The notes under the pieces: generated by a model | Database searches by the model: none | What the model saw: the letters and a program-made list of their open reading frames with translations, nothing else | What the model was told of the DNA's origin: nothing | Program-made: the position numbers and the translations under genes | NCBI GenBank assembly: GCA_035690425.1 | Contig: DASSKO010000075.1 | Coordinates: forward strand, 1-24,266 | DNA from: DASSKO01 sp035690425 | GTDB taxonomy: Bacteria; Actinomycetota; Actinomycetes; Propionibacteriales; Nocardioidaceae | DNA: 24,266 bases | Direction: 5' to 3' | In this document: positions 20,002 to 24,266 of the stretch, piece after piece | Numbering within the stretch: position 1 is the stretch's first letter | How the letters are laid out: each line of letters begins with the position of its first letter

Positions 20002-21212
20002 CCGATGCGCCCGCCGCTGCAGCAGACAGCACGGTGAAGATCCGTCTCGAGGACTTGGTCAAGCACTTCCCGGGCCAGAGCGAACCGGCCGTCGACAGCC
20101 TGTCGCTGGATATCTACGAGGGCGAGATCGTGATCCTCGTCGGTCCCTCGGGCTGCGGCAAGACCACCACGATGAAGCTGATCAACCGGCTGATCGAGCC
20201 GACGTCGGGCCGCATCTTCCTCGACGGCACGGACGTGACCCACAGCAACCCCGACCAGCTGCGGCGCCAGATCGGCTACGTCATCCAGCAGATCGGCCTC
20301 TTTCCGCACCAGACGATCGCCGACAACATCGCCACCGTGCCGCGGTTGCTCGGCTGGGACAAGAAGCGCATCGCCGCACGCGTCGACGAGCTGCTCGAGA
20401 CGGTGGGGATGGATCCGATCGCCTACCGTCGCCGCTACCCCAAGGAGCTGTCCGGCGGTCAACGCCAGCGCGTCGGCGTCGCCCGGGCGATGAGTGCCGA
20501 CCCCGACGTGATGCTGATGGACGAGCCGTTCGGCGCGATCGACCCGATCACCCGGGACCGGCTGCAGAACGAGTTCCTCCGGCTGCAGGAACAGATCAAG
20601 AAGACCATCATCTTCGTCACACATGACATCGATGAGGCGATCAAGATGGGCGACCGGATCGCGATCCTGAGCGAACAGTCCCACGTGGCGCAGTACGACA
20701 CCCCCGAGCGGATCCTGGTCAACCCCGCCGACGACTTCGTCGCCGACTTCATCGGTCGTGGTGCCTCGCTGAAGCGGATCGGGCTGAGCCGGGTCCGTGA
20801 CATCGAGCTGCAGGAGTGGCCGACCGTGCCGGACTCGGCAAGCCACGAGGAGCTGCGTCGCGCACTGGAGAGCACCGACAAGAGCGCGGTGCTGGTTCTC
20901 GACAGCCAGCGACGTCCGCAGCGGTGGGTCAACCTCGACCACCTACGACGTACGCCGGGCAACCGCGCGCTGATCGAGATCGGCCTGCCGGCCGATGCCG
21001 TCGTGCAACCGCACGCGACCCTCAGCGACACGCTCAACGAGATGCTCACCGCCCGCTACAGCCTCGCGATCGTGGTCGATGCCGCGCACACCTACCAGGG
21101 AATCGTGGACATCGACACGATCAACGACGCCGTGCGCGGCATGCGCGAGAACGAGCGTGGCCGGTTGCGGGCCGCCAACGAGCAGGGCGAGGGAGTGGCG
21201 TCCCGACCATGA
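19998..21212 (+). CDS. OpuCA/ProV-type ABC transporter ATP-binding protein with CBS domains
   Basis: A 404-aa ATPase. Walker A GPSGCGKTT is near residues 49-57, the Q-loop is in IGYVIQQIGLFPHQTI, the ABC signature LSGGQRQRVGVARAM near 151, Walker B VMLMDEPFGAID near 171 and the H-loop FVTHDIDEA near 208. The family string PADDFVADFIGRG leads into a C-terminal tandem CBS region (about 270-390; AVLVLDSQRRPQRWV and SLAIVVDAAHTYQGIVDID). In OpuA the CBS domains sense ionic strength or c-di-AMP, so activity here may be gated by osmotic state or a nucleotide signal. It overlaps both neighbouring permease genes by 4 nt. Confidence 0.94.
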   Translation: MTDAPAAAADSTVKIRLEDLVKHFPGQSEPAVDSLSLDIYEGEIVILVGPSGCGKTTTMKLINRLIEPTSGRIFLDGTDVTHSNPDQLRRQIGYVIQQIGLFPHQTIADNIATVPRLLGWDKKRIAARVDELLETVGMDPIAYRRRYPKELSGGQRQRVGVARAMSADPDVMLMDEPFGAIDPITRDRLQNEFLRLQEQIKKTIIFVTHDIDEAIKMGDRIAILSEQSHVAQYDTPERILVNPADDFVADFIGRGASLKRIGLSRVRDIELQEWPTVPDSASHEELRRALESTDKSAVLVLDSQRRPQRWVNLDHLRRTPGNRALIEIGLPADAVVQPHATLSDTLNEMLTARYSLAIVVDAAHTYQGIVDIDTINDAVRGMRENERGRLRAANEQGEGVASRP

Positions 21213-22000
21213 CGGCACCCGCACCGCAAGCGAGCACGCCCACGGCCGAGGTCCGCGCCAGCGAGATCGACCGCCGCCGCCGCTCGCTCGCCGGATATCT
21301 GTTCATGCCGGTGCTGCTGACGGTGGTGCTGCTCATCGTGGTCTGGTGGGTGAGCAGCACCGACCTCGGCTTCACCGCGCAACGCCGGCTCAGCATGGAC
21401 TCTGCCCTGACCCGAGGGTGGAGGCACATCCAGCTCACCATTGTCTCCACGGCGGGGGTGCTGGCGATCGCGGTTCCCGTGGGTATCCTGCTGACCCGCC
21501 CGTTCGCGCGGCGGATCACGCCGTCGGCGATCGCGGTCTTCAACATCGGCCAGGGCGTGCCCTCGATCGGGCTCATCGCGCTGTTCGCCCTCTGGTGGGC
21601 GATCGGCTTCTGGCCCGCCGTGGTCGCGCTGATCGCCTACTCCGCGCTGCCGGTGCTGCGCAACACCATGGTCGGCCTGGAGCAGGTCGACCCCTCGGTG
21701 ATCGAGTCCGCACGGGGGATGGGGATGACCCGGCTCGCCGTCCTCGCGCGCATCGAGCTGCCACTGGCGATCCCGGTGATGATGGCCGGCGTGCGGACCG
21801 CGCTGGTCATCAACGTCGGCACGGCGACCCTGGCGACGTTCATCGGGGCCGGCGGGCTCGGGGAAATCATCAACGCCGGCATCGTCAGCGGCAACGAGCT
21901 CATCACGGTCGTCGGTAGTGTGCTGACCGCCGTGCTCGCCCTGCTCATCGACTACCTGGCCGGGATCGCCGAAGACCACCTTCGGCCACGCGGCCTGTGA
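21209..22000 (+). CDS. OpuCD/ProW-type ABC transporter permease
   Basis: A 263-aa second permease, longer than the first by a Pro/Ala/Thr-rich cytoplasmic N-terminus (about residues 1-28) and an extra transmembrane helix (LFMPVLLTVVLLIVVWWV). The EAA loop is EQVDPSVIESARGMGMTRLAVLARIELPLAIPVMMAG, nearly the same as in the first permease, followed by IGAGGLGEIINAGI. The pair implies a heterodimeric channel, as in OpuCB/OpuCD. ATG at 21209 is preferred because it overlaps the ATPase stop as ATGA; a longer frame would run far into that gene. Confidence 0.92.
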   Translation: MTAPAPQASTPTAEVRASEIDRRRRSLAGYLFMPVLLTVVLLIVVWWVSSTDLGFTAQRRLSMDSALTRGWRHIQLTIVSTAGVLAIAVPVGILLTRPFARRITPSAIAVFNIGQGVPSIGLIALFALWWAIGFWPAVVALIAYSALPVLRNTMVGLEQVDPSVIESARGMGMTRLAVLARIELPLAIPVMMAGVRTALVINVGTATLATFIGAGGLGEIINAGIVSGNELITVVGSVLTAVLALLIDYLAGIAEDHLRPRGL

Positions 22001-22052
22001 CCGAACCGGCGGCACCCGCCACCTCATCGAAGCATCAGGAAAGGCCGACACC

Positions 22053-23024
22053 ATGGCTCACTCAACGATCAAGACCGTTCGCCTCACCGCACTGGCCGCG
22101 AGCCTGGCACTGATGGCCGCCGCGTGCGGAGGCGACGACAGCGGCGGCAGTGGCGGCAATGCCGCTGGTGGCGGCCTGGACGGCGCGTCCATCACCGTCG
22201 GCTCCAAGGAGTTCACCGAGCAGCTCATCCTGGGTCAGATGGCCATCCTGGCGCTGGAGGACGCCGGTGCCAGCGTCAACGACGAGACCGGGATCGTGGG
22301 CACCGACAATGTCCGGGCCGCCCTGACCTCGGGGGCGATCGACCTGTACTGGGAGTACACCGGGACGGGATGGACCGTGCACCTGGGCCATGAGGCCACC
22401 GAAGCCCCCACGGACCCGCAGAAGCTGTTCGACCAGGTCGCCGAGGAGGACCTGCAGAAGAACAACGTCAAATGGTTCGCGCTGTCGCCGGTGAACAACA
22501 CCTACGCCATCGCCACCGTGGCCGACCGCGCCGAGGAGCTCGGCGTGAGCACGCTCTCCGACTACGCCGGCCTCGTCGCCGACGACCCGAGTGCGGCGTC
22601 GCTGTGTGCCGCGACCGAGTTTCTGACCCGTGCCGACGGCTGGCCCGGAGTGGAGCAGGCCTACAACTTCGACCTGCCCGACTCCCAGATCGCCGAAGTC
22701 GACCTCGGGATCGTCTTCACCCGGGTCCCGGAGGGCGACCCCTGCAACTTCGGTGAGGTCTTCTCGACCGACGGTCGTATCCCGGCCAACGACATGGTGG
22801 TCCTCGAGGACGACAAGGACTTCTTCGTGAAGTACAACCTCGCGATGACCGCCATGCAGGACACCTTCGAGCAGCACCCAGAGCTGGAGGACGTCTTCAC
22901 GCCCATCGCCGAGGCGTTGTCGACCGAGACGATGGCCGAGCTGAACGCGCAGGTCGACGACGAGGGCCTGCCGCCCGAGGCCGTCGCCGAGGCCTGGCTC
23001 GAGGACAACGGCTTCATCGGCTGA
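22053..23024 (+). CDS. OpuCC/ProX-like substrate-binding lipoprotein
   Basis: A 323-aa solute-binding protein of the glycine betaine (OpuAC/QAT) family. A lipoprotein signal peptide ends at Cys25 (LALMAAAC), followed by a Gly/Ser/Asn-rich linker. The mature protein opens with SITVGSKEFTEQLILGQ, the family hallmark, and continues with DNVRAALTSGAIDLYWEYTGTGW, where aromatic residues may build the cation-pi cage, then SPVNNTYAIATV and a C-terminal MAELNAQVDDEGLPPEAVAEAWLEDNGFI. Odd points are two cysteines in the mature region (SLCAATEFL and GDPCNFGE) that could form a disulfide, and several Trp/Tyr near the binding cleft. AGGAAAGG is a good ribosome-binding site; the gap after the permease is 52 nt. 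The ligand is probably a quaternary ammonium or sulfonium compound. Confidence 0.93.
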   Translation: MAHSTIKTVRLTALAASLALMAAACGGDDSGGSGGNAAGGGLDGASITVGSKEFTEQLILGQMAILALEDAGASVNDETGIVGTDNVRAALTSGAIDLYWEYTGTGWTVHLGHEATEAPTDPQKLFDQVAEEDLQKNNVKWFALSPVNNTYAIATVADRAEELGVSTLSDYAGLVADDPSAASLCAATEFLTRADGWPGVEQAYNFDLPDSQIAEVDLGIVFTRVPEGDPCNFGEVFSTDGRIPANDMVVLEDDKDFFVKYNLAMTAMQDTFEQHPELEDVFTPIAEALSTETMAELNAQVDDEGLPPEAVAEAWLEDNGFIG

Positions 23025-23049
23025 GCAACCCGCCACGGGAGAGGCACGC

Positions 23050-23892
23050 ATGCGGATCACCCTCGCGCAGGTCGACTCCACGCTCGGAGACATCGACGCA
23101 AACGTCGCGCGTGCGGCCGAGGCAATCGCCGAGGCCGTGCGCGCGTCGACGGACCTGATCGTGTTCCCGGAACTGCATCTGACCGGCTACTCCGTCGGTC
23201 GGGTCGACGTCGACCTGTCGCTGCGGCCGGACGACGAGCGGCTGCTGCGGCTGGCCAAGGACGCGGGCGGAGCCGGTCTGGTGCTCGGATTCGTGGAGGC
23301 CGGCGGGCTACACACCTACAACAGCGCGGCGTACTACCGCGACGGTCAGCTGGTGCACGTGCACCGCAAGCTGTACCTGCCCACCTACCTGGACTTCGAG
23401 GAACGCAAGCACTTCACCCCGGGCACCGGACTGCGTGCCTTCCCCGGAGGGGAGGCGGGGAAGATGGCGATGCTGGTGTGCAACGACGCCTGGCAGCCGC
23501 AACTGCCCTTCCTGGCCACCCAGGACGGTGCACGGATGCTGCTGGTGCCCACCACCAGCGCGCAGAGCAGCTTCCCGGAGCGCTACGACTCACGGACCTA
23601 CTGGCGCGACATCACCAGCTTCTACGGCCGGATGTACCAGCTCTTCGTGGTGTTTGTGAACCGGGTCGGCGTCGAGGGAGACCTGCGCTTCTGGGGCGGT
23701 TCGCACCTCGTCGACCCGTGGGGCAACGTCGTCGCGGGAGCGACCGAGGGCACCGAGGACCTGGTCACCGTCGAGGTCGACATCGACGACGTCCGCCGCC
23801 GGAGGCGCGACATCCCGTTGGTGAAGGAGGCCCGGCTCGGCCTGATCCGCCGGGAGGTCGAACGCCTCCTCGACGAGGGCGGCGACTTCTAG
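23050..23892 (+). CDS. Nitrilase/carbon-nitrogen hydrolase family protein
   Basis: A 280-aa cytoplasmic amidohydrolase of the nitrilase superfamily. The catalytic triad is complete: Glu41 (FPELHLTGY), Lys107 (HRKLYLP) and Cys144 (LVCNDAW). WGGSHLVDPWGNVVAGA is the conserved C-terminal strand. N-terminal RITLAQVDSTLGDIDANV is typical for the NAD-synthetase-like/amidase branch rather than true nitrilases. It starts 25 nt after the binding-protein gene with GGAGAGG upstream, so it belongs to the importer operon. A natural guess is that it hydrolyses an amide or related C-N bond in the imported compound (for example a betaine or carnitine amide) or a pathway intermediate; the substrate is not readable from sequence. 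Confidence 0.88.
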   Translation: MRITLAQVDSTLGDIDANVARAAEAIAEAVRASTDLIVFPELHLTGYSVGRVDVDLSLRPDDERLLRLAKDAGGAGLVLGFVEAGGLHTYNSAAYYRDGQLVHVHRKLYLPTYLDFEERKHFTPGTGLRAFPGGEAGKMAMLVCNDAWQPQLPFLATQDGARMLLVPTTSAQSSFPERYDSRTYWRDITSFYGRMYQLFVVFVNRVGVEGDLRFWGGSHLVDPWGNVVAGATEGTEDLVTVEVDIDDVRRRRRDIPLVKEARLGLIRREVERLLDEGGDF

Positions 23893-23912
23893 GCGGAGCC
23901 TTCTAGGCGGAG
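23886..23912 (+). repeat. 13-bp direct repeat at the nitrilase 3' end
   Basis: CTTCTAGGCGGAG occurs at 23886-23898 and 23900-23912 with a 14-bp period, duplicating the last codon, stop codon and 7 nt beyond. It sits in the 39-nt gap between the convergent nitrilase and bldD stops. No strong hairpin terminator is evident there apart from a weak GGAGG...CCTCC pairing (23910-23928). Confidence 0.8.
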
Positions 23913-23931
23913 GGTGCGCCGACCTCCAGCG

Positions 23932-24266
23932 CTACTCCTCCTCTTCGAGGCGCGCGACGTCGGCGGCCCGGCTGTCGGCGTGCAGCACGCCCCACGACAC
24001 CAGCCGCTCGGCCAGCTCGGCCGGGCGGGTGTCGTAGAGCACGGCCAGCGTGCGCAGGTCGTCGCGTCGGATCGACAGCACCCGGCCGTTGTAGTCACCG
24101 CGCTGCGCCTGGATCGTCGCGGCGTAGCGACCGAGCAGCCGTGCCTCGTCGAGCTCGACGTGGCTGAGGCGCTCCAGATCGAGCACCAGCTTCGGTGCCG
24201 GCTCGGTGGCGCCACCGATCGGGTCGCCCGCAGGCAGCAGCTCGTGCACCGGTACGCCGTAGAACG
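23932..24266 (-). CDS. bldD: BldD, c-di-GMP-responsive developmental regulator (C-terminal part)
   Basis: The last 111 codons of a BldD homologue; the N-terminal helix-turn-helix lies beyond the right edge. FYGVPVHELLP closes the DNA-binding domain, and EPAPKLVLDLERL, RYAATIQAQRGDYNGRVLSI and LAVLYDTRPAELAERLVSWGVLHAD match Streptomyces BldD almost word for word. The tetrameric c-di-GMP-binding signature RxD-X8-RxxD is fully kept as RGD, eight residues, then RRDD. In Streptomyces, c-di-GMP-loaded BldD represses sporulation genes; in non-sporulating relatives the role is less clear. The real start is outside the window; a GTG at 24249 is only an internal codon. It is convergent with the nitrilase gene and marks the right border of the accessory block. 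Confidence 0.93.
   Translation of the reverse strand, partial: FYGVPVHELLPAGDPIGGATEPAPKLVLDLERLSHVELDEARLLGRYAATIQAQRGDYNGRVLSIRRDDLRTLAVLYDTRPAELAERLVSWGVLHADSRAADVARLEEEE

Noticed and set aside
19485..20942. 485-codon minus-strand open frame over the first permease and ATPase
   Set aside because: Antisense to Walker A, ABC signature and Walker B motifs of the importer.

Overview
The window is high-GC, tightly packed DNA from an actinobacterium, most likely a Nocardioides-like member of the Propionibacteriales. Supporting signs are a DUF222/13E12-type HNH endonuclease under an actinobacterial LexA box, a DUF6167 protein, a BldD homologue at the right edge, leaderless TAGGGT-type promoters and the conserved order rarA - (two small ORFs) - alaS - ruvX - mltG - aroE - prepilin peptidase - aroC - aroK - aroB - aroQ - efp - nusB. 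No rRNA, tRNA, CRISPR array or transposase gene was recognised.

Layout. (1) 1-919, minus strand: the 5' end of a DUF222/HNH endonuclease gene with an SOS box over its start codon, and an unknown acidic protein of lower GC. (2) 960-13520, plus strand: the chromosomal housekeeping run, covering replication-associated recombination (rarA), two small membrane/unknown proteins, alanyl-tRNA synthetase, RuvX, MltG, five shikimate-pathway genes with a prepilin peptidase among them, EF-P and NusB. Most joints are 1-8 nt overlaps, implying translational coupling; leaderless-type -10 boxes sit before several genes that open sub-operons. (3) 13530-23892: a 10.4 kb accessory block between nusB and bldD, genes often found as neighbours in actinobacteria. 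It holds a minus-strand trio (FAD oxidoreductase -> DmdA/GcvT-like methyltransferase -> BHMT-like homocysteine S-methyltransferase), a divergent IclR regulator, the fossil of a heterotetrameric sarcosine oxidase operon (soxB-A-G, soxD lost), a complete OpuC/ProU-type ABC importer (permease, ATPase with CBS domains, permease, lipoprotein) and a nitrilase-family amidohydrolase. (4) 23932-24266, minus strand: the C-terminal, c-di-GMP-binding part of BldD.

Interpretation. The accessory block looks like an uptake-and-demethylation island for a methylated onium compound (glycine betaine, dimethylglycine, DMSP or a relative). The importer would bring it in, the BHMT-like enzyme would pass one methyl group to homocysteine, and the separate FAD-oxidase and GcvT-like proteins would act together like a split dimethylglycine dehydrogenase feeding tetrahydrofolate. 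The decayed sarcosine oxidase next to the regulator shows that the locus once carried a conventional glycine-releasing last step that has been lost. Substitutions in the BHMT-like pocket and the nitrilase at the end of the importer operon suggest that the present substrate may not be plain glycine betaine. The substrate is inference; the gene families and the pseudogene are directly readable.
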